DNA of 64,000 nucleotides from Teichococcus aerophilus. Lineage in GTDB: Bacteria; Pseudomonadota; Alphaproteobacteria; Acetobacterales; Acetobacteraceae. The position numbers and the translations under genes were made by a program. The stretch is taken from the NCBI RefSeq assembly GCF_014490485.1, contig NZ_JACTVA010000012.1, positions 31,239-95,238 of the forward strand, read 5' to 3'. The notes beneath the pieces are model-generated. The model searched no databases and was not told the DNA's origin. It worked only from the letters and a program-made list of their open reading frames with translations. This document shows positions 54,182 to 63,366 of the stretch, piece by piece (the first letter of the stretch is position 1; the number at the start of each line of letters is the position of its first letter).

Positions 54182-54274
54182 CGCGGGGCCCCTCATCGCC
54201 ATTGACGCTCCGCGATCGTGAGGTAATGGTCCGGGGCCGACACAACATGCTGTCGTTGCCCCGGAGAGCCCACC

Positions 54275-55189
54275 TTGCCGAACTTCGCCTGCCCGGTGTG
54301 CCGTGCCCCCCTGGCTGCCAGCGCGCAGGGCCTGCACTGCTCCGGCTGCGGTGCGGACTACCCCCTCGTGCATGGCGTGCCGGTGCTGCTGAACGAGCCC
54401 AACAGCGTGTTCCGCACCGAAGACTACCTGGGCGGCCAGGGCTATGAAGGCGCCAGCGGCTACGCAGGCTCCGCCGACCGCACCACCGGGCTGCGGCGCG
54501 CCTACCGCCGCTTCGCCACCAGCCTTTCCGAGGCCCCGGTGCCCGGCGTGGGCTTCGATCCGCTGGAGATCATCCAGGCGCAGAAGCCGGATGCGGAGAT
54601 TCTCGTCATCGGCTCCGGCGAGCGGGAGCTGAAGGGTAATGTCACCTACACCGACGTCGCCCTGGCCAAGAACATCGCCTGCATCTGCGACGCGCACGAC
54701 CTGCCGTTCCCCGACGCTTCCTTCGACGCCGTCTTCGCCGAGGCGGTGCTGGAGCATGTGTGCGACCCGCAGCGCGTGGTGGCTGAGATCACCCGCGTGC
54801 TGAAGCCGGAAGGCTTCGTCTACGCCGTCACGCCCTTCCTGCAACCGGTGCATATGGGCGCCTACGACTTCACCCGCTTCACCTATCTCGGCCATCGGCG
54901 GCTGTTCCGGCAGTTCGACGACCTGCGCAGCGGCATGATCGGCGGGCCGGGCTATTCCGCCATCCATCTCGGCCGCAACCTGCTGACCGCCCTGTCCGAC
55001 CGCCGCCGCGTCCGCGCCGCCCTGCGTATGCTGGCCCTGCTGGCCACCTACCCGCTGCGCTACCTGGACCCGCTGCTCTCCCGCACCGAGAGCGCCTACA
55101 ACTCCGCCTGCGCCTGCTACTTCCTCGGCCGCAAGCGGGAGACGCCGATCTCGGACCGGGAGATGATCACGCTGTTCCGGGGGCGCTGA
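54275..55189 (+). CDS. SAM-dependent methyltransferase with N-terminal zinc ribbon
   Basis: The 304-aa protein starts with a Trm112-like zinc finger (FACPVCRAPL and HCSGCGADY, four cysteines) and continues into a class I methyltransferase domain (ILVIGSGERELKGNVTYTDV, ICDAHDLPFPDASFDAVFAE, VLEHVCDPQRVVAEI). The start is probably TTG at 54275, with CGGAGAG nine bases upstream; an ATG at 54247 is in another frame. Similar proteins methylate quinones, small molecules or glycans. The context does not settle which. Confidence 0.87.
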   Translation: MPNFACPVCRAPLAASAQGLHCSGCGADYPLVHGVPVLLNEPNSVFRTEDYLGGQGYEGASGYAGSADRTTGLRRAYRRFATSLSEAPVPGVGFDPLEIIQAQKPDAEILVIGSGERELKGNVTYTDVALAKNIACICDAHDLPFPDASFDAVFAEAVLEHVCDPQRVVAEITRVLKPEGFVYAVTPFLQPVHMGAYDFTRFTYLGHRRLFRQFDDLRSGMIGGPGYSAIHLGRNLLTALSDRRRVRAALRMLALLATYPLRYLDPLLSRTESAYNSACACYFLGRKRETPISDREMITLFRGR

Positions 55190-55224
55190 GGCGCTGCTTC
55201 GTGGTCCTGTGATCTGCCGGAGTG

Positions 55225-55470
55225 AAGGGCCTGGAAAGAATTCCCCGGACCCCTTCTTTTATTTCTGCGAGTTTGGCGTGGCGCTTCAGGACTGAGAGCG
55301 GACGCTGCTTGATGATTTTAATCATGGGCCACAAGGGCTGAACCGTCAGTCGCCGGAGGTCCAGGACCTCCGGCGCACCCAGCCGTCTCCCAAGAACACC
55401 CTCTCAAAAGCCCCGCCCGAAAAACTCGAAAAGGAAAAGAAGGGGTCCGGGGAATTCTTTCCCCGGCCTC
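55225..55470 (+). repeat. Type A palindromic intergenic element, copy 9 (best-preserved core)
   Basis: This copy shows the full architecture: end hairpin and T-tract, ACTGAGAGCGGACGCTGCTT, an AT hairpin at 55312-55325 (ATGATT-TT-AATCAT), GGGCTGAACCGTCAGT, a GC hairpin at 55351-55375 with 12-bp arms, and the right end CCGGGGAATTCTTTCCCC preceded by GAAAAAGAAAAGAAGGGG-like bases. It lies between tandem genes, methyltransferase and aldolase. Confidence 0.88.
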
Positions 55471-55600
55471 CTATGCCTGATGGTCGAGCACCGCAGCGGC
55501 CACGCCGGCCAGGATACTGTCATGATCATGACATTTCGCGATTGACGCAGGGCAGCATGCGGGTCTGTCATCGCCGCCTTCAGACGAGGATCTCGGTTCG

Positions 55601-56389
55601 ATGAATATCGCCACGCCGCCTGGCCGTATCAATTGCTCGGAAGAGGAGTGGCGCGTCCGCTGCGACCTGGCCGCGCTGTACCGGCTGGTGGCGCACCACA
55701 AGATGACTGACTTCATCTACACCCATATCAGCGCGCGGGTGCCGGGGCCGGAACACCACTTCCTGATCAACAAGTACGGTGTGCTGTTCCACGAAATGCG
55801 CGCCAGCGATCTGGTGAAGATCGACCTGAACGGCAATGTGGTCGAGGACGAGCCGCAGTCCAAGCCGGTGAACGCCGCGGGCTTCACCATTCACTCCGCC
55901 CTGCACATGGCGCGGGAGGATGCGTTCTGCGTCGTGCACACCCACACCGCCGCCGGCATCGCCGTCTCCGCCCAGAAGCACGGCCTGCTGCCGATCAGCC
56001 AGCATGCGCTGAAGTTCTACGGCCACCTGGCTTATCACGGCTATGAGGGCGTGGCGCTGGACCTGGATGAGCGGGACCGGCTGGTGGCCGATATCGGTGA
56101 GCACCAGGCGATGATCCTGGTCAACCATGGCCTGCTGGTGACGGGGCGCACGATCCCCGAGGCCTTCAACATGATCTATTACCTGGAGCGCGCCTGCCAG
56201 GCCCAGGTCGCCGCCCTGGCCGGCGGCAGCGAGCTGATCCTGCCGCCCGAGGAAGTGCGCCTGAAGACCGCCGCGCAGTTCAATGGCAAGACCAAGGAAG
56301 AGAGCGAGAAGAAGCTGGCCCACTTCGAATGGGCCTGGCAGAGCGCGCTGCGCCTGATTGAGGGCGACAAGATCGACTGGCGCACCTGA
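55601..56389 (+). CDS. Class II aldolase/adducin family protein, copy 2
   Basis: The 262-aa paralogue of the protein at 52281-53069 has the metal motif CVVHTHTAAG and third histidine in LVNHGLLVTG. The active-site region and length match copy 1, but the C-terminus differs (FNGKTKEESEKKLAHFEWAW). It is flanked on both sides by type A repeats and faces a TctC binding protein gene. It probably works on a related hydroxyacid substrate. Confidence 0.92.
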   Translation: MNIATPPGRINCSEEEWRVRCDLAALYRLVAHHKMTDFIYTHISARVPGPEHHFLINKYGVLFHEMRASDLVKIDLNGNVVEDEPQSKPVNAAGFTIHSALHMAREDAFCVVHTHTAAGIAVSAQKHGLLPISQHALKFYGHLAYHGYEGVALDLDERDRLVADIGEHQAMILVNHGLLVTGRTIPEAFNMIYYLERACQAQVAALAGGSELILPPEEVRLKTAAQFNGKTKEESEKKLAHFEWAWQSALRLIEGDKIDWRT

Positions 56390-56394
56390 GAGGG

Positions 56395-56621
56395 AAGGCC
56401 GGGGGAAGGAGTTCCCCCGGACCCCCATCTTTTTTCCTCGAGTCTTGGGTTCGGGCTTGGAGAGGTGAGGGTGCTAGTGGCGGCACCCTATTAGAATCCA
56501 AAGGCAGCGCGGGCTGCACCCTCCGTCGCCGAAGGTCCTGGACCTCCGGCGCGCCCCGGCCCCACCCCCCATACTCGCAAACAGAAGATGGGGGTCTGGG
56601 GGAATTCCTTCCCCCAGCCTT
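56395..56621 (+). repeat. Type A palindromic intergenic element, copy 10 (forward orientation)
   Basis: The 227-bp copy has intact arms (AAGGCCGGGGGAAGGAGTTC, with CCATCTTTTTTCCTCGAG; right GGGGGAATTCCTTCCCCC). The core GC hairpin at 56527-56551 has one changed base, and the AT part is shortened. It lies between the convergent aldolase and TctC genes. Confidence 0.85.
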
Positions 56622-56631
56622 TGGCCGGATC

Positions 56632-57639
56632 TCAGCCGTCCACCTTGGCGCCCGAGCGCCGCACAACTTCCGCCCATTTCTTCACCTCCGCCGCGACGAA
56701 AGTCTCGAAGGCGGCGGGGGAGGTGCCGCCATCCGGCGTCAGGTCCGGCTTCATGCCGCCGAGGTCGGCCAGTTTCGCCCAGGTTTCCGGGTCGTGGACG
56801 ATGGCGTTGATCTCGGCGCCCAGCTTCTCGACGATCGGGCGGGGCGTGCGGGCCGGGGCCTGGACGCCGAACCAGCCAGTGGCTTCCACGCCGGGCAGCC
56901 CTTCCTCGGCCGTGGTGGGCACGTCGGGCAGGGCGGCGCTGCGGGTGGCGGTGGTCACGGCCAGGGCCCGCAGCCGGCCATCGCGGATATGGCCGATGGC
57001 GGAGGGCAGGTTGTCCACGCCCACTTCCACCCGTCCGGCCATGATCTCGGCCAGCATCGGCCCGGCGCCGCGGAAGGGCACGTGGGTCAGCTGGATACCG
57101 GCCTCCAGCTTCAGCAGCTCGCCCGTCATGTGCAGGGACGTGCCGGCGCCGGAGGAGCCGATATTCAGTGTGCCGGGCTTGGCCTTGGCCAGCGCCACCA
57201 GCTCCCGCAGCGTCTTCACCGGCAGGTCGTTGTTCACGAAGATGACGTTGGGCACCTTGATCAGCAGCCCGACATTGGCGAGGTCGGACGGCTTGTAGCC
57301 GATGCTGCCGGCATACAGCGCGTAGTTGATGGCGCCCGAGGACACGGTCTGCATCAGGATGGTGTAGCCATCCGGCTCCGCCTTCGCGACGACGTCGGAA
57401 CCGATATTGCCGCCGGCGCCGCCGCGGTTCTCGATGGGAAAAGCCTGGCCCAGGCGGTGGTGCAGCCGCTCCGCCAGGATGCGGGCGGCGATGTCGGTGG
57501 TGCCGGCGGGGGTGAAGGGCACGATGAACTTCACCGGCCGGGTCGGCCAGTTGGCCTGGGCGCGGGCAAGGCTGGGAATCCCGGCGAAAGGCAGCAGACC
57601 GGCGGCGCCGAGTATGGCCCGGCGATTCAGTGTCGGCAT
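56632..57639 (-). CDS. Tripartite tricarboxylate transporter substrate-binding protein (TctC/Bug)
   Basis: The 335-aa periplasmic binding protein has a Tat-like signal (LNRRAILGAAGLLPFAG, cleavage near ARAQ). The Bug fold starts WPTRPVKFIVPFTPAGTTDI and contains NRGGAGGNIGSDVVAKAEPD and MTGELLKLEAGIQLTHVPFRG. Bug proteins bind carboxylates such as citrate or nicotinate. No TctA/TctB membrane partners are adjacent, which is normal for the many orphan Bug genes. The ATG at 57639 has AGAAGGAG upstream. Confidence 0.93.
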   Translation of the reverse strand: MPTLNRRAILGAAGLLPFAGIPSLARAQANWPTRPVKFIVPFTPAGTTDIAARILAERLHHRLGQAFPIENRGGAGGNIGSDVVAKAEPDGYTILMQTVSSGAINYALYAGSIGYKPSDLANVGLLIKVPNVIFVNNDLPVKTLRELVALAKAKPGTLNIGSSGAGTSLHMTGELLKLEAGIQLTHVPFRGAGPMLAEIMAGRVEVGVDNLPSAIGHIRDGRLRALAVTTATRSAALPDVPTTAEEGLPGVEATGWFGVQAPARTPRPIVEKLGAEINAIVHDPETWAKLADLGGMKPDLTPDGGTSPAAFETFVAAEVKKWAEVVRRSGAKVDG

Positions 57640-57783
57640 GGACTTCTCCTTCTGCCGGATCCCGAGGGTCGTTTGCCTTCGTATTGCGATCCGGCTGCCC
57701 TGTTCCTGCCGCAAGCCCATGTTCTCTTGCAAGCAGCTTGAGTGGGGGCCAGATCCCCATGGTCGGCCGGGGACTCGGGATCG

Positions 57784-59529
57784 ATGCGTTTCTTCAGGAT
57801 CTATGGGCGTGTTCTGGGGCTGTTGTGGCGGGATCGGGCAGTGGCAGGCGGGCTCGCCTTCACCGCGCTGATGGTCGCCGGGCTGCAATTCATGGAGCCG
57901 GTGCTGTTCGGCCGGGTGGTGGACGTCCTCTCCGGCAGCCAGGGCAGCGGTATCTTCGAGCTACTGCTGGTCTGGGGCGCGGTGGGGCTGGCCGGTATCG
58001 GTTGCAGCGCGGCCATCGCGCTGTTGGCGGACCGGATGGCGCACCGCAACCGGCTGGCGGTGATGCACAGCTATTACCAGCATGTACTGGCCATGCCGCC
58101 CGCCTTCCACGGCGATACGCAGTCCGGCCGGCTGATGAAGGTCATGCTGGTCGGAAGCGATAACCTGTTCAACCTGTGGCTGTCCTTCTTCCGCGAGCAT
58201 CTGGTGACGGCGCTGACCGCCGGCCTGCTGCTGCCGCTGACCCTGATGATGAACTGGCGCCTCGGCCTGCTGCTGGTGGGCCTGGTGGTGCTGTTCTGCG
58301 GCGTGGCCGCCCTCGTCGTCTCCCGCACCCACAAGGCGCAGGCGCAGGTGGAGGGGCTGCACACCCAGCTGGCCGGCAATGCGCAGGATACGCTCTCCAA
58401 CATCCTGGTCGTGCAGTCCTTCACGCGGCTGGAGGCGGAGTCGAAGCTGTTCGCCGGCATCGTGCAGCAGGTGCTGGACCGGCAGTTCCCGGTGCTGAAC
58501 TGGTGGGCGGTGCTGTCGGTCATGACGCGCTCGGCCAGCACGCTGTGCGTGATCGCCATCTTCGTGCTCGGCGCCTGGCTGAACAGCCAGGGCAAGGCGA
58601 CGGTGGGTGAGATCGTCTCCTTCATGGGCTTCGCCATGCTGCTGATCTCCCGCCTGGAAGGGCTGGTCGGCTTCGTTGCCCGGCTGGTGTTCCAGCGCCC
58701 GGCGCTGGAGGAGATGTTCAACATCATCGACGCCAAGACCACGGTGCCGGACCGGGTGAACGCGGTCGATCTCGGCCGTGCCACGGGCGAGGTGCGGTTC
58801 GAGGAGGTAGGCTTCGCCTATCCCGGCACCGTCGCCACCCTCTCCGGCGTCAGCTTCACCGCCGAGGCCGGGCGCAGCGTCGCCCTGGTCGGCCAGACCG
58901 GCGCTGGCAAGACGACGGCGATGGCGCTGCTGCAGCGGCTGTGGGACCCGGCGGTGGGCCGCATCACCATCGATGGCGTGGACCTGCGGGACATGACGCT
59001 GGAGAGCCTGCGCCGCAATGTCGGCGTGGTGTTCCAGGACAGCCTGCTGTTCAACCGCACCATCCGCGAGAACCTGCTGGTCGGCCGCCCCGAGGCGACC
59101 GATGAAGAAATCGAGCAAGCCTGCCGCATGGCCGAGGCGCATGACTTCATCAGCCGCCAGCCCCAGGGCTACGACACGCTGGTGGGCGAGCGCGGTGGCG
59201 CGCTTTCCGGCGGGCAGAAGCAGCGGCTGGCGATTGCCCGCGCACTGCTGAAGAACCCGCCCATCCTGATCCTGGACGAAGCGACCAGCGCGCTGGATGC
59301 GGCGACCGAGGCCCGGGTACAGAAGGCGCTGAAGGCGCTGATGGCCGGCCGCACCACCTTCATTATCGCCCACCGCCTCTCCACCATCCGCGAAGCGGAC
59401 GAGATCATGGTGTTCGATGCCGGGCAGGTGGTGGAGCGAGGCGACTTCAACACCCTGGTCCGCCACGGCGGCGTCTTCGCCGACCTGGTGCGCAGCCAGT
59501 TGCCGCCCACCCTGGCGCTGGTGGCCTAG
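57784..59529 (+). CDS. ABC exporter, NdvA/ChvA (cyclic glucan) type
   Basis: The 581-aa half-transporter has an N-terminal six-helix exporter domain (about 15-310) and a C-terminal ATPase: Walker [12 protein letters not shown], signature [16 protein letters not shown], Walker [14 protein letters not shown]-loop IIAHRLSTI. The pattern [26 protein letters not shown] and [12 protein letters not shown] matches NdvA/ChvA beta-(1,2)-glucan exporters, about the same length. No glucan synthase gene (ndvB) is nearby. The ATG at 57784 aligns with NdvA; an ATG at 57742 is also in frame. Confidence 0.85.
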   Translation: MRFFRIYGRVLGLLWRDRAVAGGLAFTALMVAGLQFMEPVLFGRVVDVLSGSQGSGIFELLLVWGAVGLAGIGCSAAIALLADRMAHRNRLAVMHSYYQHVLAMPPAFHGDTQSGRLMKVMLVGSDNLFNLWLSFFREHLVTALTAGLLLPLTLMMNWRLGLLLVGLVVLFCGVAALVVSRTHKAQAQVEGLHTQLAGNAQDTLSNILVVQSFTRLEAESKLFAGIVQQVLDRQFPVLNWWAVLSVMTRSASTLCVIAIFVLGAWLNSQGKATVGEIVSFMGFAMLLISRLEGLVGFVARLVFQRPALEEMFNIIDAKTTVPDRVNAVDLGRATGEVRFEEVGFAYPGTVATLSGVSFTAEAGRSVALVGQTGAGKTTAMALLQRLWDPAVGRITIDGVDLRDMTLESLRRNVGVVFQDSLLFNRTIRENLLVGRPEATDEEIEQACRMAEAHDFISRQPQGYDTLVGERGGALSGGQKQRLAIARALLKNPPILILDEATSALDAATEARVQKALKALMAGRTTFIIAHRLSTIREADEIMVFDAGQVVERGDFNTLVRHGGVFADLVRSQLPPTLALVA

Positions 59530-59548
59530 CCTCAGCCAGGCTGACCTG

Positions 59549-59578
59549 GACGGCCCGCCCGTCACCGGGCAGGCCGTC
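59549..59578 (+). terminator. Hairpin after the NdvA-like gene
   Basis: GACGGCC and GGCCGTC enclose an inner GCCC/GGGC stem, giving a nested dyad 20 bp past the stop. It has no T-run. Confidence 0.5.
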
Positions 59579-59649
59579 GCGCTTATCGGCCGGCCAAGGC
59601 GCCGGTTATCGTGACCCCACGCAGATCGACACGGGCGGCCCTGGGCTCC

Positions 59650-59676
59650 TATATTGCGGTGCAGCAATTTTTGGAG
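59650..59676 (+). promoter_or_regulatory. Possible -10 box and ribosome site of the acetyltransferase gene
   Basis: TATATT at 59650-59655 is the best -10-like element before the gene, and TTTTTGGAG near 59668-59676 provides the ribosome site six bases from the ATG. No good -35 is evident. Confidence 0.35.
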
Positions 59677-59681
59677 ATCAC

Positions 59682-60509
59682 ATGGCAGCCGATGGCGCCG
59701 GGCGTCAGGACAAGCGGAGCATGGCCAGGATCGGCGTGCTGCTGCTCGCTGATGCCGAGATGTCCAACGCGGCTTCAGTGATCTTCGAGGCCCCGGTCAA
59801 CATGGCCGGCGAGCTCGCTATGAAGGGGCCGATCGGCGCCTATACCTATGTGCGCCCGCGCTGCCGGCTGTTGGCGGGGCTGGCCGGGATCGGCCGCTAC
59901 TGCTCGCTGGCCACGGGCGTGGAGATCGGCGATGGCGACCACCCGGTCGATTGGCTCAGCACCCATCCGTTCCAGTATGGTGAGGCCTGGGTGGCCAATC
60001 GATGGTCCAAGCTGGCGGAGCCGCCGCCGCATCCCCGGCCGCCGCTGAAGCCCCGCACCCTGATCGGGAACGACGTGTGGATGGGCACCAACGCCATCGT
60101 CATGCGAGGCGTGCACATTGGCCACGGCGCCATCGTGGCCGCCGGCGCGGTGGTGACGAAGGACGTGCCGCCCTATGCCATCGTCGGCGGCGTTCCTGCC
60201 CGGGTGATCCGCTACCGGTTCGACCGTGCGACCATCGTCGCCCTGCTGCGGCTGCGGTGGTGGGACTACACCGCCGACAGCCTGGCCGGCGTGGCGTTCC
60301 AGGACGTGGCCACAGCCATCCGCCAGGTGGAGGAACGCCAGGCGAGCGGTGTGCTGGAGGTGATCCCAATGTCCGGTGGGCAGGTGAACGGGCAGGGGGA
60401 GATCTCCCACCACAGTACCGCCGCCTTCCATGCGCGCATCGACCAGTGGTCGGCCGAGGCGGCGGGGCTCGACCCGGTCGGGGAAGCCGCGTCCCTGCTC
60501 GCGCACTGA
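59682..60509 (+). CDS. CatB-like hexapeptide acetyltransferase
   Basis: The 275-aa left-handed beta-helix protein contains hexapeptide turns ([19 protein letters not shown], then [40 protein letters not shown]). The [10 protein letters not shown] ending of the helix and GNDVWMG are typical of xenobiotic/virginiamycin acetyltransferases. Surface-glycan O-acetyltransferases share this pattern. A C-terminal extension of about 80 residues is not recognised. No neighbour identifies the acceptor. Confidence 0.87.
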   Translation: MAADGAGRQDKRSMARIGVLLLADAEMSNAASVIFEAPVNMAGELAMKGPIGAYTYVRPRCRLLAGLAGIGRYCSLATGVEIGDGDHPVDWLSTHPFQYGEAWVANRWSKLAEPPPHPRPPLKPRTLIGNDVWMGTNAIVMRGVHIGHGAIVAAGAVVTKDVPPYAIVGGVPARVIRYRFDRATIVALLRLRWWDYTADSLAGVAFQDVATAIRQVEERQASGVLEVIPMSGGQVNGQGEISHHSTAAFHARIDQWSAEAAGLDPVGEAASLLAH

Positions 60510-60583
60510 TCCGCGCTGCAGGCGAGGGCCCGCGGTCATCCAGGCCGCGTGAGGATCGCAAGACTCCCATAACCCTTTATCCG

Positions 60584-60612
60584 TTGACGGCGCCGGCCCT
60601 GGCCCGCATGGT
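60584..60612 (+). promoter_or_regulatory. Possible thrS promoter
   Basis: TTGACG (60584-60589) is followed 17 bp later by CATGGT (60607-60612). The -10 is poor, so this is only a candidate. It lies 40 bp before the thrS ATG. Confidence 0.3.
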
Positions 60613-60651
60613 CCGCGCCCCCGAGACCCCGTTTTACGGAAATATCGACCG

Positions 60652-62604
60652 ATGCCTGCGATCACGCTGCCTGACCAGTCCGTCCGCCAGTTCGACGGGG
60701 CTGTGACGGGCACGACCGTGGCCGCCGCCATCGGCCCGGGCCTCGCCAAGGCGGCGCTGGCCATGCAGGTGGACGGCCAGCTGCGCGACCTCTCCTTCGC
60801 CATCGAGGGCGACGCCAAGGTCCGCTTCATCACCCGCAAGGACCCCGAGGCGCTGGAGATGATCCGGCACGACGCCGCCCATGTGCTGGCGGAGGCGGTG
60901 CAGGAGCTGTTTCCCGGGACTCAGGTGACCATCGGCCCGTCGATCGAGAACGGCTTCTACTACGACTTCGCGCGGAACGAGCCCTTCACCCCGGAGGACT
61001 TCCCGAAGATCGAGGCTAAGATGCGCGAGATCATCGCGCGCAACGCCGCCTTCGTGCGGGAGGAGTGGCCGCGCGACCAGGCCATCGCGTTCTTCGAGGA
61101 GAAGGGCGAGCGCTACAAGGCCGAGCTGATCCGCGACCTGCCGGAGACCGAGGTGATCTCGATCTACCGCCAGGGCGAGTGGCTCGACCTGTGCCGCGGC
61201 CCGCATATGCGCGGCACGGGCGATGTCGGCGCTGCCTTCAAGCTGATGAAGGTGGCAGGCGCGTATTGGCGCGGTGACCACCGCAACGCCATGCTCAGCC
61301 GCATCTACGCCACGGCCTGGCGCGACCAGAAGGAACTGGACGCCTACCTGCTGCAGCTGGAAGAGGCCGAGAAGCGCGACCACCGCAAGATCGGCAAGGA
61401 GATGGGCCTGTTCCACCTCCAGGAAGAGGCGGCTGGCAGCATCTTCTGGCACCCCAAGGGCTGGCGCCTTTACACCACGGTGCAGGACTACATGCGCCGC
61501 CGGCTGGATGCCGCCGACTACCAGGAGGTGAAGACCCCGCAGCTGGTCGACCGCAAGCTGTGGGAAGCTTCCGGCCACTGGGAGAAGTACCGCGAGCACA
61601 TGTTCATCGCGACCGTCGACGACGAGTCCGAGAAGGACCGCATGCTGGCGCTGAAGCCGATGAACTGCCCCTGCCATGTGCAGATTTTCAACCATGGCCT
61701 GCGTTCGTACCGTGAGCTGCCGATGCGGATGGCGGAGTTCGGCGCCTGCCATCGATTCGAACCCTCCGGTGCGCTGCACGGCATCATGCGCGTGCGTGCC
61801 TTCACGCAGGACGACGCCCACATCTTCTGTACCGAAGACCAGGTGCCGGCCCAGACAGCCGAGTTCGTCGCGTTGCTGGCCGCTGTGTATCGTGATTTTG
61901 GCTTCAACGAATTCCGCGTGAAGTTCAGCGACCGCCCGGAGAAGCGCGCCGGCAGTGAGGAATCCTGGGACAAGGCGGAAGCCGGCCTGAAGGAGGCCTG
62001 CCGCCTGGCCGGCGTCGAGTACGAACTGAACCCGGGGGAGGGCGCCTTCTACGGCCCCAAGCTGGAATTCGTGCTGCGCGACGCCATTGGCCGTGACTGG
62101 CAATGCGGCACCTTGCAGGTAGACTATGTGCTGCCGGAGCGGCTAGACGCGGTCTATGTGGGGGAGGACGGCAACCGCCACCGCCCCGTCATGCTGCACC
62201 GCGCCATCCTGGGCAGCTTCGAGCGCTTCCTGGGCATCCTGATCGAGGAGCATGCCGGGCGCTTCCCGCTCTGGCTGGCCCCCGTGCAGGTCGCGGTCGC
62301 CACCATCGTTGACGAGGCAGCGCCCTTCGCCAAGGAGGTGGCCGCCGCCTTCCGCAAGGCCGGCCTCTCGGTCGAGCTGGATCTGCGCAACGAGAAGATC
62401 AACCGCAAGGTGGTTGACCATATCGAGCAGCGGGTGCCCGTCCTGGCCGTGATCGGCCGCCGTGAGGCCGAGGAAGGCAAGGTGGTCTTGCGCCGGCTGC
62501 CGGGGCGTGAGCAGGTGACTTTGACGCTCGCCGAAGCGGTGGCAACCCTTGCCGCCGAGGCCGCAGCCCCCGACTTGAAGCCTGTGGATGTTGCAGTCGC
62601 CTGA
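60652..62604 (+). CDS. thrS: Threonyl-tRNA synthetase
   Basis: The 650-aa class II synthetase has an N-terminal TGS domain (1-65), an editing domain ([37 protein letters not shown]), a catalytic core with zinc ligands ([17 protein letters not shown], and HR in [12 protein letters not shown]), motif 2 ([19 protein letters not shown]) and a C-terminal anticodon-binding domain. Length is standard. The infC gene follows 57 bp later, as in many bacteria. Confidence 0.97.
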   Translation: MPAITLPDQSVRQFDGAVTGTTVAAAIGPGLAKAALAMQVDGQLRDLSFAIEGDAKVRFITRKDPEALEMIRHDAAHVLAEAVQELFPGTQVTIGPSIENGFYYDFARNEPFTPEDFPKIEAKMREIIARNAAFVREEWPRDQAIAFFEEKGERYKAELIRDLPETEVISIYRQGEWLDLCRGPHMRGTGDVGAAFKLMKVAGAYWRGDHRNAMLSRIYATAWRDQKELDAYLLQLEEAEKRDHRKIGKEMGLFHLQEEAAGSIFWHPKGWRLYTTVQDYMRRRLDAADYQEVKTPQLVDRKLWEASGHWEKYREHMFIATVDDESEKDRMLALKPMNCPCHVQIFNHGLRSYRELPMRMAEFGACHRFEPSGALHGIMRVRAFTQDDAHIFCTEDQVPAQTAEFVALLAAVYRDFGFNEFRVKFSDRPEKRAGSEESWDKAEAGLKEACRLAGVEYELNPGEGAFYGPKLEFVLRDAIGRDWQCGTLQVDYVLPERLDAVYVGEDGNRHRPVMLHRAILGSFERFLGILIEEHAGRFPLWLAPVQVAVATIVDEAAPFAKEVAAAFRKAGLSVELDLRNEKINRKVVDHIEQRVPVLAVIGRREAEEGKVVLRRLPGREQVTLTLAEAVATLAAEAAAPDLKPVDVAVA

Positions 62605-62661
62605 CGGCTGCACCATAAATAGGCGACGTGCATTTCGTTCCCACAGTGACAGGAGCCGACT

Positions 62662-63201
62662 CTGGCCCGAGGCCCTCTTCCGAACCAGCTTCCCCCCCGC
62701 GACGGACCGCGGGTGAACGAAGACATCCGCGTCCCTCAGGTTCGCCTGATCGACGAGGAAGGCGAAATGATCGGCGTGATGAGCGCACGAGAAGCCCTGC
62801 TGCGCGCCTATGACGCCGGCATGGACCTGCTCGAGATCAGCCCGAACGCCGTCCCGCCGGTCTGCAAGATCACCGACTACGGCAAGTACAAGTACGAGCA
62901 GCAGAAGAAGGCCAACGAGGCCCGCAAGAAGCAGAAGATCGTCGAGATCAAGGAAATCAAGGTTCGCCCGAACATTGATGACCACGATTATGACGTGAAG
63001 ATGCGCTCTGCGAAGTCCTTCCTGGAGGAGGGCGACAAGGTCAAGGTGACCCTGCGCTTCCGTGGCCGCGAGATGGCGCACCAGGATCTGGGCGTGAAGG
63101 TGCTGGAGCGTATCCGTACCGAGCTGGGCGAACTGGCGAAGGTGGAGCAGATGCCCCGCCTGGAAAACCGCCAGATGATCATGGTGCTGGCGCCGAAATA
63201 A
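62662..63201 (+). CDS. infC: Translation initiation factor IF-3, probable CTG start
   Basis: The 179-aa IF-3 (from CTG) covers both domains: [20 protein letters not shown] and [20 protein letters not shown]. It binds the 30S subunit and checks the start codon. Upstream of the in-frame GTG at 62713 lie 17 more codons reading (M)[16 protein letters not shown], which matches the usual N-terminal extension in alphaproteobacteria. They begin with CTG at 62662, placed six bases after a perfect AGGAG (62651-62655). No ATG, GTG or TTG lies between the in-frame TGA at 62647 and the GTG. A rare start fits IF-3 autoregulation, as with AUU in E. coli. Confidence 0.93.
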   Translation: MARGPLPNQLPPRDGPRVNEDIRVPQVRLIDEEGEMIGVMSAREALLRAYDAGMDLLEISPNAVPPVCKITDYGKYKYEQQKKANEARKKQKIVEIKEIKVRPNIDDHDYDVKMRSAKSFLEEGDKVKVTLRFRGREMAHQDLGVKVLERIRTELGELAKVEQMPRLENRQMIMVLAPK

Positions 63202-63366
63202 CGGCCGCCGCGCTACCCATCCGGGTTTTCATCGCCCGGCTAGCCTCCGTTCCACGGTGGGCCGGCCGGGCGGTGGCGTTTTCGGGGGCCCATCTTTAGG
63301 CCCCGGTGCTGCCGCAAATCGGCACCATTTCCAGCGTTCTATGGATGAGCGTTGGAGGATCGAACC

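Noticed and set aside
61741..61775. TTCGAAYCC-like T-loop motif suggesting a tRNA (also near 25450)
   Set aside because: Both lie inside conserved synthetase coding sequence and no cloverleaf can be formed around them.
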